A stretch of 64,000 nt of DNA from the NCBI RefSeq assembly GCF_016101585.1, contig NZ_JACFQG010000001.1, positions 124,001 to 188,000 on the forward strand, given 5' to 3'. A program made the translations under genes and the position numbers. Every line of letters starts with the position of its first letter. Position 1 is the stretch's first letter. Below are positions 43,869 through 56,623 of this stretch, piece by piece. The notes beneath the pieces are model-generated. The model was given only the letters and a program-made list of their open reading frames with translations. It did not search any database and was not told the origin of the DNA. Source of the DNA: Bifidobacterium polysaccharolyticum. GTDB lineage: Bacteria; Actinomycetota; Actinomycetes; Actinomycetales; Bifidobacteriaceae.

Positions 43869-46550
43869 ATGCGCACATCGGAAATCGCCAAGCGTTTCCT
43901 CGATTATTTCCAGGGCAAGGATCATCTGGTGGTCCCATCCGCATCCCTGATCTCGCCCAATCCCACCACGCTCTTCACCATCGCCGGCATGGTCCCCTTC
44001 ATCCCCTACCTGTTGGGGGAACAGACCCCGCCCAAGAGCCGGATGGCCAGCAACCAGAAGTGCGTGCGCACTCTGGACATCGACGAGGTGGGTAAGACCA
44101 CCCGTCACGGCACCTTCTTCCAGATGCTGGGCAACTTCTCCTTTGGGGACTACTTCAAGGAGGAGGCCATCCACTACGCCTGGGACCTGCTGACCAAGCC
44201 CCAGGACCAGGGCGGCTACGGCTTCGACCCCGATACGATCTGGGTGACCACCTACACCGACGATGACGAGGCTCGCTCCCTATGGAAAAACGAGGGCTTC
44301 GACCCCGAGCACATGGAAATTTTGGGCATGGAGGACAACTTCTGGACCACCGGCGGCCCCGGCCCTGGCGGCCCTTGCTCTGAAATCTATGTGGACCGTG
44401 GGCCTGCTTATGGCAAGGAGGGCGGCCCCTCGGCCGATGAGAACCGGTACATCGAAATATGGGATCTGGTCTTCGAGAACTACGAGGTGGACAACGTCCG
44501 CTCCAAGACCGACCTGCACATCGTGGGCGAGCTGGAGCACAAGAACATCGACACCGGCGCCGGATTGGAGCGCCTGGCCTACCTGCTTCAGGGCAAGCAG
44601 AACATCTACGAGACCGACGAGGTCTATCCCGTCATCCAGGCGGCCGAAGGTCTGTCCGCTCGGCACTACGGCGATGACGCCCAGGATGACGTGCGCTTCC
44701 GTGTGGTGGCTGACCATGTTCGCTCGGCTTTGATGATCATGAGCGACGGCGTCCGTCCCAGCAACGTCGGCCGTGGCTATGTGCTGCGTCGTCTGCTGCG
44801 CCGGACCATCCGCTCCATGAAGATGCTGGGCGTGGACCAGGAGGTTCTGCCCCAGCTCTTCCCGGTCTCCAAGGAGGCCATGGCTCCCAGCTACCCAGAG
44901 CTCAACGACACCTTCTCCGAGGTGGCCGAATCGGCCTATGGCGAGGAGCTGGCCTTCCGCCGGACCCTGGACAAGGGGACCACCATTTTGGATACGGCCG
45001 TCAACAAGGCCAAGAGCGGGAAGGGCGACCCCGAGGTTTCGGGCAAGGATGCCTTTACCCTGCATGACACTTACGGCTTCCCCATCGAGCTGACCCTGGA
45101 GATGGCTGCCGAGCAGGGTGTCAAGGTGGACCAGGACGAGTTCCGAAAGCTCATGAATGAGCAGAAGTCCAGGGCCCGCGCCGATGCCATGAAGAAGCGG
45201 CACAACGTCGATCTGAGTGTCTACGACGATATGCGCAAGAGTCTGGACGAGCCTCAGGTCTTCCTGGGCTACACCGACTTCTCCAGCCGCTCGACCGTCC
45301 TGGGCATCATCCAGGAGGGCAAGGGGGCGGTTCCGGCTGTCAAGGCACCTGCTCAGGTTGAGGTTATTCTGGACCGCTCGCCCTTCTACGCCGAGGCCGG
45401 CGGCCAGCTGGCCGACCAGGGTGAGATATTGACCGACGATGGAGCCGTCCTGGAGGTGGACGACGTGCAAAAGCCCATCAAAGGGCTGACCATCCACCGC
45501 TGCCGGCTGACTGAAGGAACGCTGATCCTGCAGGCCAAGGTCACGGCCACCATCGACCGGAACCGGCGCGGCGCCATCGCCCGCTCGCACACCGCCACGC
45601 ACATGGTCCATAAGGCTCTGCGAGAGGAACTGGGTCCCCAGGCCACGCAGCGCGGTTCCGAGGATGCACCCAACAGGCTGCGTTTCGACTTCCAATGGTC
45701 GCAAGCTCCCAGCCGCCAGGCCATGGATGCGGTGGAATCCCGTGTCAACGACCGCCTGCGGGACAACCTGGCCGTGACCGCGCAGGAGATGAAGTATGAC
45801 GATGCCATCGCCCTGGGCGCCATGCATCTGTTCGGGGAGAAGTACGGCGACGTGGTCCGTGTGGTCTCCATTGGCGAGGACGGCTGGAGCCGTGAGCTCT
45901 GCGGGGGAACCCATGTGGATCACGTGGGCAAGATCGGTGCGGTCTCCATCATGTCCGAAGCCTCGGTGGGTACCGGTGTTCGTCGTGTGGATGCCGTGGT
46001 GGGCCAGGGCGCTTACGAGTACAACGCCCGTGAGCACGCCCTGGTCTCTCAGCTTTCCGACAAGCTCAACGCCCGCCCTGACGAGCTTGAGTCAAGGATT
46101 TCGGCCCTGCTGGCCAAGCTCAAGGAGTCCGACCGCCGACTGGCGGCCACCTATGAGCAGCAGATGGCCCAGGCTGTGCCCGAACTGGCCAACCAGGCCT
46201 TGCATGCCCCGGGCGAGGTCAAGGTTGCATCCCGGAACATGGGACATTTCGGCTCGGTCGATGCTCTGCGCAAGACGGTGACCGACCTGCGGGCCCGCAT
46301 GGGCGAGGAGTACCCGGTTGTGGTCGCACTGGCCGGTGTAAGCGAGGATGGCAAGCCCGTCATCTTCGTAGCCACCAACCAGGCGGCCCGTGACCGCGGT
46401 CTCAGGGCCGGCGATTTGGTCAGGACGGCTTCCAAGGTCCTGGGAGGCGGCGGTGGGGGCAAGCCTGACTTTGCCCAGGGTGGCGGCCAGGATGCCTCGG
46501 CCATCGATCGGGCCTTGAAAGCCCTGAGTGATCAGGTCCAAGAAGGCTGA
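43869..46550 (+). CDS. alaS: Alanyl-tRNA synthetase
   Basis: 893 residues, class II. Aminoacylation domain with motif 1/2 region ([36 protein letters not shown]) and motif 3 in [16 protein letters not shown]; editing domain with zinc site HTATHMVHK and CGGTHVDH; C-terminal oligomerisation (C-Ala) domain. Full length. The ATG is preceded by AAGGAG at 10 nt. First gene of an alaS-ruvX-mltG operon. Confidence 0.97.
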   Translation: MRTSEIAKRFLDYFQGKDHLVVPSASLISPNPTTLFTIAGMVPFIPYLLGEQTPPKSRMASNQKCVRTLDIDEVGKTTRHGTFFQMLGNFSFGDYFKEEAIHYAWDLLTKPQDQGGYGFDPDTIWVTTYTDDDEARSLWKNEGFDPEHMEILGMEDNFWTTGGPGPGGPCSEIYVDRGPAYGKEGGPSADENRYIEIWDLVFENYEVDNVRSKTDLHIVGELEHKNIDTGAGLERLAYLLQGKQNIYETDEVYPVIQAAEGLSARHYGDDAQDDVRFRVVADHVRSALMIMSDGVRPSNVGRGYVLRRLLRRTIRSMKMLGVDQEVLPQLFPVSKEAMAPSYPELNDTFSEVAESAYGEELAFRRTLDKGTTILDTAVNKAKSGKGDPEVSGKDAFTLHDTYGFPIELTLEMAAEQGVKVDQDEFRKLMNEQKSRARADAMKKRHNVDLSVYDDMRKSLDEPQVFLGYTDFSSRSTVLGIIQEGKGAVPAVKAPAQVEVILDRSPFYAEAGGQLADQGEILTDDGAVLEVDDVQKPIKGLTIHRCRLTEGTLILQAKVTATIDRNRRGAIARSHTATHMVHKALREELGPQATQRGSEDAPNRLRFDFQWSQAPSRQAMDAVESRVNDRLRDNLAVTAQEMKYDDAIALGAMHLFGEKYGDVVRVVSIGEDGWSRELCGGTHVDHVGKIGAVSIMSEASVGTGVRRVDAVVGQGAYEYNAREHALVSQLSDKLNARPDELESRISALLAKLKESDRRLAATYEQQMAQAVPELANQALHAPGEVKVASRNMGHFGSVDALRKTVTDLRARMGEEYPVVVALAGVSEDGKPVIFVATNQAARDRGLRAGDLVRTASKVLGGGGGGKPDFAQGGGQDASAIDRALKALSDQVQEG

Positions 46551-46557
46551 GCTTCCC

Positions 46558-47040
46558 GTGGGATCACAGACAGCCGTGTGGCTGGGGGTGGATCTTGGTG
46601 AGGCCAGGGTGGGTCTGGCCCTGTCGGACCCGGAGCTGACCCTGGCCTTTCCCGCTGGCAACATCAAGGTTCAGGGCGACTACTTCCAAGCCCTGGACCA
46701 GGTGGAAGACCTGATTATGGACAAGTGTGTTTCCAAGGTTGTAGTCGGACACCCCTTGCTTCTGAGCGGCCAGGCTGGTCGCAGCGCAAAAAAGGCGGCC
46801 CGTTGGGTGCGTGCATTGACTGGACGCCTGCAGGAGGCCGCCCAGGATGCCGACATTGCCCCTGAGCAGCTGCCCAGTGTAGTATTGCGAGACGAACGAC
46901 TGACGACCGTCAGCGCCCATCGTCAGCTATATGATGCCCGCGTGGACGGGCGAAGACATCGTCCCGTGGTCGATCAGCAGTCCGCTGTTGTGCTGTTGCA
47001 GTCGGCCCTGGACGACCAACGTGCCGACAAGGAGTGCTAA
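46558..47040 (+). CDS. ruvX: RuvX/YqgF-type Holliday-junction resolvase-like nuclease
   Basis: 160 residues. RNase H-like fold: GVDLGEARVGLALSD with the first catalytic Asp, VVVGHPLLLSGQ, and VLRDERLTTVSA with the second acidic pair. Known as YqgF; takes part in rRNA 5'-end maturation or recombination. GTG 46558 after AGAAGG was chosen; the longer frame from 46528 would overlap alaS. Its stop directly touches the mltG start. Confidence 0.9.
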   Translation: MGSQTAVWLGVDLGEARVGLALSDPELTLAFPAGNIKVQGDYFQALDQVEDLIMDKCVSKVVVGHPLLLSGQAGRSAKKAARWVRALTGRLQEAAQDADIAPEQLPSVVLRDERLTTVSAHRQLYDARVDGRRHRPVVDQQSAVVLLQSALDDQRADKEC

Positions 47041-48237
47041 TTGGCCGACGACATGCAGGAATTCTTCCAGAACAAAGTTCAGTGGGTTACCGATGGGCAG
47101 GCCCCGGTTTCCGCCATGCCGCCGCGTCCTCCTCATTCGCGCCGTGAAATGCGCCGTCGGCGCGAAAGGCGCAAGCATCGCAAGCAGATCATGATCGTTA
47201 TCATCGCCCTGGCTGTTGTGCTGGCCACCTCATGCGTAGTGATTCTGGTAGGCGGGCTGCGTCATGGCGCCCCTAGGATCGTAGCCACCAAGGAGGTCGC
47301 CCCTGACTATCCAGGTCCCGGCGGACAGCCGCTGGAGTTTACTGTCGAGAGCGGTCAGGGTGCTGATCAGGTGGGTGCCAATTTGGTCAAGGCCGGGGTG
47401 GTCAAGTCCACGGCAGCCTTCCTGCACGCCATCACCAGTACCCAGTCCGAATCCAGGCTTCTGCCCGGCGTTTTCGATCTGCGTTTGCGGATGAAGGCCT
47501 CGGATGTGGTTGCCATTCTGACTGACAGCAGCAAGGCTGGAGGCTTCCTGCAGGTGCGGGCCGGCGAACGGGTCCGCGACGTGGTCGCCCGGGCCGCCCA
47601 GCTTTCCGGTGTTCCGCAGAGCGAATTCGACACCCTGATTCAAGCCAAGGGCGAGGGCATCCTGCCCCAGGAGGCACAGGGCAACTTCGAGGGGTGGCTG
47701 CAACCTGGCGAGTACGACGTGCGCAAAGCCGGGTCGGCCAAGGCCATTTTGAGCAATCTGGTGTCCAAGCGAATCGAGCACCTGGACCAGTTGGGCGTGC
47801 CCGGTGGTCAGGATCGGCAGACCATACTCAATACGGCCTCCATCACCGAGGCCGAGGTCAACAAGTCGGAATACTACAGCAAGGTGGCCCGGGTCATAGA
47901 AAACCGATTGGCCAAGGGGATGCCCTTGGGCATGGACAGCACCGTGGCATACTCCAACAATGTCTCCGCCTTGAAGCTGACCGATGCCATGTTGAAGAAC
48001 GCCGATGACCCCTACAACACCAGGGTCCATCCGGGTCTGCCTCCAGGCCCCATCGGCAGCCCTGGGGATGAGGCCATCCAAGCAGTCATGCACCCTGAGT
48101 CGGGCGACTGGCTCTATTTCGTCACTGTGAACATGGATACAGGAGAGACCAGGTTCAGCGACAACCAGGATCAGTTCAACCGGGATGTCAAGGAGTACAA
48201 GGCCTGGGAGTCCCAGCACAACCAGCAGGGCGAGTAG
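47041..48237 (+). CDS. mltG: Endolytic murein transglycosylase
   Basis: 398 residues. Membrane enzyme (YceG fold) that cuts nascent glycan strands and sets their length. Basic cytoplasmic N-terminus (about 40 residues), TM helix at about 43-65 (IMIVIIALAVVLATSCVVIL), LysM-like domain, and a catalytic region with SITEAEVNKSEYYSKVARVI (Glu) and GMPLGMDSTVAY. The TTG start at 47041 has AAGGAG at 6 nt and is better supported than ATG 47053. Last gene of the alaS operon. Confidence 0.93.
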   Translation: MADDMQEFFQNKVQWVTDGQAPVSAMPPRPPHSRREMRRRRERRKHRKQIMIVIIALAVVLATSCVVILVGGLRHGAPRIVATKEVAPDYPGPGGQPLEFTVESGQGADQVGANLVKAGVVKSTAAFLHAITSTQSESRLLPGVFDLRLRMKASDVVAILTDSSKAGGFLQVRAGERVRDVVARAAQLSGVPQSEFDTLIQAKGEGILPQEAQGNFEGWLQPGEYDVRKAGSAKAILSNLVSKRIEHLDQLGVPGGQDRQTILNTASITEAEVNKSEYYSKVARVIENRLAKGMPLGMDSTVAYSNNVSALKLTDAMLKNADDPYNTRVHPGLPPGPIGSPGDEAIQAVMHPESGDWLYFVTVNMDTGETRFSDNQDQFNRDVKEYKAWESQHNQQGE

Positions 48238-48289
48238 CGCTTTTTCCCTGGATTTCAAGGTCTCAATTGTCAACTAGATGCATACGGCA

Positions 48290-48763
48290 TTAGAAGGCAT
48301 TGATTATTAAGGCCGTTACCGCTGCGGCGAGGATGATCGGGACATAGGCCAGCGAGAGTGGGGTGTTTGTTCTGTCTGATCTGCGGCGGCGTGCCAACCA
48401 GACCAAAGCCAGCGCGACCAGTCCCAGCAGCCCCATCATCAACCACCAAACCAGGATGGTTGTCCATCCCAGAACTGACAGGCTCAGGGCGACCAGACCC
48501 GTGGCGGTCACGTCGCCCAGTCCCAGGGCGCCGGGTCGGACCAGGGCCAGCAAAAACTGAAGGCCTGCAGAGGTCAGAGTCAATAGCAGGCACTGCGCGA
48601 GCAGCATCGGCCGACCTTGGATCAGCGCAAATGCCAGCAGGATCACGGTCTGCAACACCATTCCCAAGAGCACCAGAAGACGTGGGACTCGCCGGGAGCG
48701 GATGTCGATCAGGGCCAGGAGGAGGGCGGTCAGCAGTCCAGGTGCTGGGATGAGGTAGACCAT
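48290..48763 (-). CDS. Prepilin peptidase (A24 family), minimal form
   Basis: 157 residues with about five TM segments. The two catalytic aspartates of the A24 family are in [14 protein letters not shown] and [12 protein letters not shown] (GxGD motif). The N-terminal methylase domain of PilD is absent, as in CpaA/TadV-type enzymes. Would cleave pseudopilins of Tad or type IV pili, but no pilus gene is in the window. Convergent with mltG. Confidence 0.82.
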   Translation of the reverse strand: MVYLIPAPGLLTALLLALIDIRSRRVPRLLVLLGMVLQTVILLAFALIQGRPMLLAQCLLLTLTSAGLQFLLALVRPGALGLGDVTATGLVALSLSVLGWTTILVWWLMMGLLGLVALALVWLARRRRSDRTNTPLSLAYVPIILAAAVTALIINAF

Positions 48764-48825
48764 CTTCTAAGATAATCATACGTAGCCCTAACCTGGCAAA
48801 CGATGAACGAACGAGGAGCTTGAAT

Positions 48826-50019
48826 ATGTTGCGCTGGCAGACGGCAGGGGAATCCCATGGAGAGGCCCTAGTGGCCATGTTGGAGGGTCTGCCCGCCGGG
48901 GTTGCCGTGTCCACCAAGGATATTGAATCAGCCCTGGCTCGCCGCCGGTTGGGCTATGGTCGCGGGGCCAGGATGGGCTTTGAGCAGGACCGGGTGCGAC
49001 TGTTGACCGGTGTCAGGCATGGACGGACGCTCGGTTCGCCAGTGGCCATCGAGATCGGTAACACTGAGTGGCCCAAGTGGGAGCAGGTGATGAGTGTGGA
49101 CGAGCTGCCTGCCGATCAGGAGCCTCCGGCCACCGGTCGTAATGCACCACTGACCAGGCCCAGACCCGGCCACGCCGATCTGACCGGTATGCGCAAGTAT
49201 GGGTTTACAGATGCGCGTCCGGTACTTGAGCGTTCCTCGGCCAGGGAGACTGCCTCCCGGGTTGCTCTGGGATCGGTGGCTGCCGACTTCCTGCAGCAAG
49301 CCTTGGGCATACGAACTGTCTCCCATGTCATCTCTATAGCCGGTGTCGGCTTGGAGGGTCATGAAGTCACGCCCGGCCCTGAGGACGCACCCGCCTTGGA
49401 TGCCTCGCCGGTCAGGACTCTGGACAAGGACGCTGAGAAGCGGATGATGGCCAGAATCGATCAGATCAAGAAGGACGGCGACACCGCTGGTGGGGTCTTC
49501 GAGGTCATCGCTTATGGCGTGCCTGCGGGCTTGGGCACTTATGTGGAGGACGACCGGCGTTTGGATGCGGCCCTGGCCAGCGCCTTCATGGGCATTCAAG
49601 CCATCAAGGGCGTGGAGATCGGCGACGGATTCAGCGAGGCTGATCGTCCAGGATCGCAGGCCCATGACGAAATGGAGCCCGGTCCTGACGGCACCATTCG
49701 CAGGCTCAGCAACCATGCAGGCGGTCTGGAGGGTGGCACGTCCAACGGCCAGCCCATTAGGGTGAGGGCCGCCATGAAGCCCATCTCCTCGGTGCCGCGG
49801 GCTCTGCGTACGGTGGATGTGGCCACCGGACTGCCTGCCCAGGCCATCCATCAGCGTTCCGATGTGACCGCCGTGCCTGCCGCTGCAGTGATCGGCGAAG
49901 CTATGATGAACCTGACCCTGGCGCGATTCGCTTTGGAGAAGTTCGGCGGCGACTCGCTCGAAGAGGTTCGGCGCAATGCCCAGGCCTACCTTCAGTCCTG
50001 GCCCGAGCATCTGCGGTGA
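48826..50019 (+). CDS. aroC: Chorismate synthase
   Basis: 397 residues. Makes chorismate from EPSP with reduced FMN. Signatures: [61 protein letters not shown] and [20 protein letters not shown]. The ATG at 48826 has GAGGAG at 7 nt (TTG 48820 was rejected). First gene of the aroC-aroKB-aroQ-uvrA-like operon. Confidence 0.97.
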   Translation: MLRWQTAGESHGEALVAMLEGLPAGVAVSTKDIESALARRRLGYGRGARMGFEQDRVRLLTGVRHGRTLGSPVAIEIGNTEWPKWEQVMSVDELPADQEPPATGRNAPLTRPRPGHADLTGMRKYGFTDARPVLERSSARETASRVALGSVAADFLQQALGIRTVSHVISIAGVGLEGHEVTPGPEDAPALDASPVRTLDKDAEKRMMARIDQIKKDGDTAGGVFEVIAYGVPAGLGTYVEDDRRLDAALASAFMGIQAIKGVEIGDGFSEADRPGSQAHDEMEPGPDGTIRRLSNHAGGLEGGTSNGQPIRVRAAMKPISSVPRALRTVDVATGLPAQAIHQRSDVTAVPAAAVIGEAMMNLTLARFALEKFGGDSLEEVRRNAQAYLQSWPEHLR

Positions 50020-50032
50020 GGGGCGGTCTTGC

Positions 50033-51664
50033 ATGATTGAAAGCAACAGCATGCCCAAGGCCGTCGTCATCGGCATGCCCGGTGCGGGCAAGACCCGTCT
50101 GGGCAGGGAGACAGCCACCCTGATCAAAGCGCCCTTCCGGGACACGGACCAGTGCATTGAGGAAGAGGCAGGCCAATCGGTCAGTGAGATCTTCGACGCT
50201 CAGGGCGAGCAGGCTTTCCGAGACATGGAGACCGGGGTGATACTGGACCTGCTGAAGGACTTTTCCGGTGGAATCCTGTCCTTGGGAGGAGGTGCTCCAA
50301 TGAGCACCGAGGTCTTTCAGGCGCTGCAGGAATATCGGCGGGCAGGCGGAGCTGTGGTCTACCTGCAGATCGACCCGGAGGAGGGGGTCAGTCGGGCGGT
50401 TCGGTCGGATCATCGCCCCCTTCTTCGCGGTGCCGCATCGGAGCGCTGGATGGCCCTCTATCGTGAGCGCCGCAGCGTCTACCAGGAGCTGGCCACCATC
50501 ACCCTCAAATCCAGGAACACCACCCCCCGGGCCCTGGCCCGTCGTCTGGCCGATGCCTTGACTGAGCGGGTGGTTCACGTAAGCGGTCCCGACCCCTACG
50601 ATGTCAGGATCGGTGCAGGAGTGACCGGGCGGTTGCATGAGATGCTTGGAGACCAGGCCATGCGCGTGGCCCTGATTCACACCCAGCCCGTCCAGCGCCA
50701 TTCCGACCATGCCAGGGCCCTCCTCCGTCAGGCCGGGTATCAGGTCGTGGATCTGACCATTCCCGATGCGGAGGCCGGCAAGACCATTCAGGTCAGCCAG
50801 GGTATCTGGGAGCGCCTGGCCACCGAGGGCTTCACCCGTTCCGACGCGGTTGTAGGACTAGGTGGGGGAGCGGCTACAGACCAAGCTGGGTTCATCGCCG
50901 CCACCTGGATGCGAGGTATCCGTTATGTGAACTGTCCGACCTCTCTGCTGGCCATGGTCGATGCCTCTACCGGAGGCAAAACCGGCATCAACCTGGAGCA
51001 GGGCAAGAATCTGGTCGGCAGCTTCTATACCCCTGCCGGTGTCCTGGCTGATCTGCGAACCCTGCGGACCCTGCCCAATGAGATTTTTGTAGAGGGCCTG
51101 GGCGAGGTGGCCAAGTCTGGTTTCATCATGGACGGCGGCATTCTGAGTGAACTTGAGGAGCGGGCCGACTCCCTTCGTTCCTTCGATGGGCAGGAGTCCG
51201 ACCAGTCGTTGGGCACGGTGGTCCAGGATCTGATTGAACGCACCGTAGAGGTCAAGGCCCGGCATGTCTCAGTGGACCTCAAGGAATCCGGCTTGCGGGA
51301 GTTCCTCAACTATGGTCACACCCTGGGCCACGCCATCGAGAAGATCGAACACTTCACCTGGCGGCATGGTCAGGCCGTGTCCGTGGGCATGGTCTTCGCA
51401 GCCGAGTTGGCCAGGATCACCGGCCACCTGGATCAGGATGCGGTCGACTACCACCGGCGGCTTCTTTCCTCCCTAGGCTTGCGAACCTGGTGGAATGGGG
51501 GAGACTTCGACCAGGTACTGGCGCTCATGCATAGGGACAAAAAGGCCCGCGGCAACAAGTTGCGGTTTATCATTCTTGATGGTTTGGGCGAACCCACCCA
51601 CCTGGACGACCCGCCGGTTTCGGCGCTCAAGGAGGCCTTCCAGGCCATACGCAAGGAGGAATGA
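50033..51664 (+). CDS. aroKB: Bifunctional shikimate kinase / 3-dehydroquinate synthase
   Basis: 543 residues, a natural fusion. Residues 1-175: shikimate kinase with Walker [28 protein letters not shown], and the lid Arg in RPLLRG. Residues 185-543: DHQ synthase with [40 protein letters not shown] and metal ligands in [13 protein letters not shown]. The ATG at 50033 follows GAGGGG; an upstream start at 49976 lies inside aroC. The fusion is widespread in bifidobacteria. It catalyses steps 2 and 5 of the chorismate pathway. Confidence 0.95.
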   Translation: MIESNSMPKAVVIGMPGAGKTRLGRETATLIKAPFRDTDQCIEEEAGQSVSEIFDAQGEQAFRDMETGVILDLLKDFSGGILSLGGGAPMSTEVFQALQEYRRAGGAVVYLQIDPEEGVSRAVRSDHRPLLRGAASERWMALYRERRSVYQELATITLKSRNTTPRALARRLADALTERVVHVSGPDPYDVRIGAGVTGRLHEMLGDQAMRVALIHTQPVQRHSDHARALLRQAGYQVVDLTIPDAEAGKTIQVSQGIWERLATEGFTRSDAVVGLGGGAATDQAGFIAATWMRGIRYVNCPTSLLAMVDASTGGKTGINLEQGKNLVGSFYTPAGVLADLRTLRTLPNEIFVEGLGEVAKSGFIMDGGILSELEERADSLRSFDGQESDQSLGTVVQDLIERTVEVKARHVSVDLKESGLREFLNYGHTLGHAIEKIEHFTWRHGQAVSVGMVFAAELARITGHLDQDAVDYHRRLLSSLGLRTWWNGGDFDQVLALMHRDKKARGNKLRFIILDGLGEPTHLDDPPVSALKEAFQAIRKEE

Positions 51665-51667
51665 CAG

Positions 51668-52138
51668 ATGGCGGATGCCGACAAGGGCAGGCAGACGGTT
51701 CTGGTGGTCAACGGACCCAACCTGGGTCGGCTGGGAGTGCGCGACCCTGATGTTTACGGTCGTCAGGATCTGGCTACTCTGACCCGTGACTGCGAAGACT
51801 GGGGTCAGCAACTGGGTCTGGATGTCCAGGTGCTGCAATCGGACGACGAAGGCCAGGTCATTCGCTGGATGCATCAGGCCGTGGACCAGGGCAGCGCAGT
51901 GGTGCTCAACCCGGCGGCTTTCACCCACTACAGCTACGGGCTTGCCGATGCCGCCGTTCAGGTCACCCAAGCAGGGTTGCCGCTGATGGAGGTTCATATT
52001 TCCAATCCTTCGTCCAGGGAGGCCTTCCGCCGACGCAGCGTCATCTCACCGGTGGCCACCGGCACCATCACCGGCATGGGCTTCTATGGCTACCGGCTTG
52101 CCCTGGAAGCTGTGGCCCATCTGTTGGAGAGCGCATGA
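51668..52138 (+). CDS. aroQ: 3-dehydroquinate dehydratase, type II
   Basis: 156 residues. Trans-dehydration of dehydroquinate (step 3). Type II signature VVNGPNLGRLGVRDPDVYG with active-site Asn and Arg, the catalytic His region VVLNPAAFTHYSY, and EVHISNPSSREAFRRRS. The typical catalytic Tyr near the N-terminal loop is preserved (VYG). AAGGAGG precedes the start. Its stop overlaps the next gene by 4 bases (ATGA). Confidence 0.95.
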   Translation: MADADKGRQTVLVVNGPNLGRLGVRDPDVYGRQDLATLTRDCEDWGQQLGLDVQVLQSDDEGQVIRWMHQAVDQGSAVVLNPAAFTHYSYGLADAAVQVTQAGLPLMEVHISNPSSREAFRRRSVISPVATGTITGMGFYGYRLALEAVAHLLESA

Positions 52139-54678
52139 GTGAGAGTGGAGAGACCGGCAAGAAACTCTCCGCACCGCCCAAGGCCATCCTTGTCCGCGGC
52201 GCCAGGGTCCACAACCTGCACAATCTGGATGTCGACATTCCTTTGAATCACTTGGTGGGCATTGCCGGGGTCTCGGGCTCCGGCAAGTCCTCCCTGGCTC
52301 TGGGGGTCCTCTACGCCGAGGGGTCCCGGCGTTATTTGGAATCCTTATCCACCTACACCAGGAGGCGGATGACCCAGGCCCAGCGCCCCCAGGTGGACTC
52401 GGTGCGCTTTCTGCCGCCGGCTTTAGCTCTGCGTCAACGGCCGGGCGTGGGAGGCATGCGCTCCACTTTCGGCACCGCCACCGAGCTACTCAACGTACTT
52501 CGGCTGATGTTCTCACGGCTGGCCAGCCATGTCTGCCCCAATGACCATCGCCAGGAGCCCACCCTGGCTGTGGCAGCCGAGATACCCATCGCCTGCCCTA
52601 CTTGCGGTGCTAAAGTGGAGCCTCCCAGCGCTGAGGAGCTGGCTTTCAACTCTCTGGGAGCCTGCCCTACCTGCCAGGGGACCGGGACCGTGCGCGAGGT
52701 GGACGATGCCACCCTGGTTCCCGATGACAGTCTGACTATCGACCAGGGTGCCGTGGTGCCTTGGCGAACCTTCGGTTTCAACGTCCAGCCAGACATCGTC
52801 CGCGAGTTCGGAGTCCGCACCGACGTACCTTGGCGGGACCTGACCGATCGGGAGCGGAAGATCGTTTTCGAAGGGCCGGCTGAGAAGAAGCACATCACCA
52901 TCACTTCGGTCAAGGGGGTTCACGAGCTGGACTTCACTTTCCGCAACGCACGCTTGACCGTGACCGAGGAGCTCAAGAGGGCTAATGATGACAAGCGACT
53001 GGCCAAGGTGGCCAAGTTTCTGACTGAGCGGACCTGCCCGGACTGCAAGGGTACCCGGCTCAACCAGCGAGCGCGTCTGCCTGAGATCAATGGGGACAAT
53101 CTGGCCGCGGTTACCTCCTGGCCTCTGGACAAGGTGCTGGGCTGGGGACGAAAGTTGCCGCCCACGCTGCCTGAACCCATGCAGCCCATGGCTTCGGCCC
53201 TATGCAAGACCCTGGACGAGATGGGCAGGCGGTTGATTCAGTTGGGACTGAGCTACCTGACCTTGGACCGCTCCAGCACATCCCTGTCCACAGGTGAGAG
53301 GCAGCGGGCCCAGCTAGCCAGGGCGGTGCGTAATGAGACCACAGGCGTGCTCTATGTGCTGGACGAGCCCTCGACCGGTCTGCATCCTGCCAACCTGGAG
53401 GGGCTTATAGGGGTCATGCGCGACCTGTTGGCTGATGGCAATTCGGTGGTTTTCGTCGACCACGATGTCAAGGTACTAGAATCGGCCGATTATCTGATCG
53501 AAATGGGTCCCGGGGCAGGGGAGCGCGGCGGCAGGATCCTGGCCCAGGGAGCTCCTGAACGGATCGCTGCAGACCCGGGCTCGCGCATCGCAGGTTTTCT
53601 GGATGGACGCGAGCCGGTTCTGGTAAGGGACCGTCACCCTATGCCTGCAGAGGATGGATGGATTCGTATGCAGTCAGGACTCATTCACACGGTCCGCCCT
53701 CTGGATCTGGCCATTCCTCGTGGGTGCATGACGGCTGTTACCGGCGTATCCGGCTCAGGCAAGACCACCATGATCCTGGAGTCCTTGGTCCCGGCCCTGC
53801 AGGCTTGCATCCAGGGCGACCCCATGCCCAAACATGTGCACAGTCTGGACCCAGCCGGCATCGACAGGGTTCGTCTGGTGGATTCCTCGCCCATAGGCAT
53901 CAACGTGCGCTCCACGGTGGCCACCTACTCAGGGCTCATGGACCGGTTGCGCCGCCTCTTCGCGGCCACTGACCAGGCGAAAAAGGACAAGCTGGGCATC
54001 TCAGCATTCTCATACAACACAGGATCACTGCGCTGTCCCCAGTGCGACGGAACCGGCCAGATCAGCCTGGACGTGCAGTTCCTGCCCGACATCCCCATCA
54101 CCTGCCCCAGCTGTCAGGGTCGTCGATACCGTCCGGAGGCCGAGCATTACCGTCTGTCCACACCGGCACACTCCAAGCCGCTGAGCCTGCCCGATCTGCT
54201 GGCCATGGAGGTGGGCCGGGTCCTGGAGGTCTTTGCGCAGGGCCGCGAGTACACGGCCATTCGCCGAGGCTTGCAGACCTTGAAAGACCTGGGCCTTGAC
54301 TACTTGACCCTGGGAGAGGACACTCCCTCCCTGTCTGGCGGAGAGGCCCAGCGGCTGAAGCTGTCCAACGAATTGGGCCGCAGGCAGAATGGTTCCATGT
54401 TCGTCCTGGACGAGCCCACCACAGGTCTGCATCCCTTGGATGTGCGCGTCCTGATTGGAGTGCTGGAGCGTCTGGTCAGCAAGGGGGCCACGGTGGTCTT
54501 CATCGAGCACGATCTGGATATGATCGCCAACGCCGACCATGTGGTCGATATGGGTCCGGGCGGCGGCGATCGTGGCGGAAGAATCGTAGCTCAGGGCGAC
54601 CCTGAATCTGTGGCCCGCAACCCTGATTCAGTGACCGGTCGCTACCTGGCTGACCACCTGCATCTGAGTCGTCCCTGA
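52135..54678 (+). CDS. UvrA-like ABC ATPase lacking the UvrB-binding insert
   Basis: 847 residues. Two ABC modules with Walker A GVSGSGKSSLA and GVSGSGKTTMI, signature motifs LSTGERQRAQLAR and LSGGEAQRLKLS, and Walker B YVLDEPSTGLHP and FVLDEPTTGLHP. Zinc modules CPTCxxx...CPTC (about residues 157-185) and CPQC...CPSC (about 640-665). Between the first Walker A and the zinc module, the roughly 120-residue UvrB-binding domain of UvrA1 is missing. This marks a UvrA2/DrrC-type paralogue, known for antibiotic or DNA-adduct resistance rather than UvrABC repair. It is translationally coupled to aroQ, an unusual neighbour. Confidence 0.88.
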   Translation: MSESGETGKKLSAPPKAILVRGARVHNLHNLDVDIPLNHLVGIAGVSGSGKSSLALGVLYAEGSRRYLESLSTYTRRRMTQAQRPQVDSVRFLPPALALRQRPGVGGMRSTFGTATELLNVLRLMFSRLASHVCPNDHRQEPTLAVAAEIPIACPTCGAKVEPPSAEELAFNSLGACPTCQGTGTVREVDDATLVPDDSLTIDQGAVVPWRTFGFNVQPDIVREFGVRTDVPWRDLTDRERKIVFEGPAEKKHITITSVKGVHELDFTFRNARLTVTEELKRANDDKRLAKVAKFLTERTCPDCKGTRLNQRARLPEINGDNLAAVTSWPLDKVLGWGRKLPPTLPEPMQPMASALCKTLDEMGRRLIQLGLSYLTLDRSSTSLSTGERQRAQLARAVRNETTGVLYVLDEPSTGLHPANLEGLIGVMRDLLADGNSVVFVDHDVKVLESADYLIEMGPGAGERGGRILAQGAPERIAADPGSRIAGFLDGREPVLVRDRHPMPAEDGWIRMQSGLIHTVRPLDLAIPRGCMTAVTGVSGSGKTTMILESLVPALQACIQGDPMPKHVHSLDPAGIDRVRLVDSSPIGINVRSTVATYSGLMDRLRRLFAATDQAKKDKLGISAFSYNTGSLRCPQCDGTGQISLDVQFLPDIPITCPSCQGRRYRPEAEHYRLSTPAHSKPLSLPDLLAMEVGRVLEVFAQGREYTAIRRGLQTLKDLGLDYLTLGEDTPSLSGGEAQRLKLSNELGRRQNGSMFVLDEPTTGLHPLDVRVLIGVLERLVSKGATVVFIEHDLDMIANADHVVDMGPGGGDRGGRIVAQGDPESVARNPDSVTGRYLADHLHLSRP

Positions 54679-54743
54679 AACCTTCCGTTCTCCTCGAGTG
54701 TTGGCCGGTTTCTGGTCGCTCCTGCCTGATAGGCTGAAGTTCC

Positions 54744-56408
<1,665 letters not shown>

Positions 56409-56439
56409 GGTCAATCCGTTTTCAAAAACGTTGACTATG

Positions 56440-56473
56440 ATCGCCCGTTTCCCTCTTATGGGAAGCGGGCGAT
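56440..56473 (+). terminator. pyrG terminator
   Basis: 14-bp stem ATCGCCCGTTTCCC / GGGAAGCGGGCGAT (one wobble) with loop TCTTAT. No long U-run. Confidence 0.75.
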
Positions 56474-56623
56474 TGTCCGTATCGGTACTGTTGTCAAGAG
56501 GAAGGGCCGGATTCCTTAGAGAGCGTAAGCCGGGGTCTGGCGGTTCACTATGGTCCCGGTTATCCTGTAATGGTGTGAACGGCCGCATATGGCGGCCGTG
56601 CGTGTGTTAGGAGGTCTCAGCTC

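Noticed and set aside
44280-46037. 585-codon frame antisense to alaS
   Set aside because: Same mirror effect; no ribosome binding site or domain, whereas AlaS is complete on the other strand.
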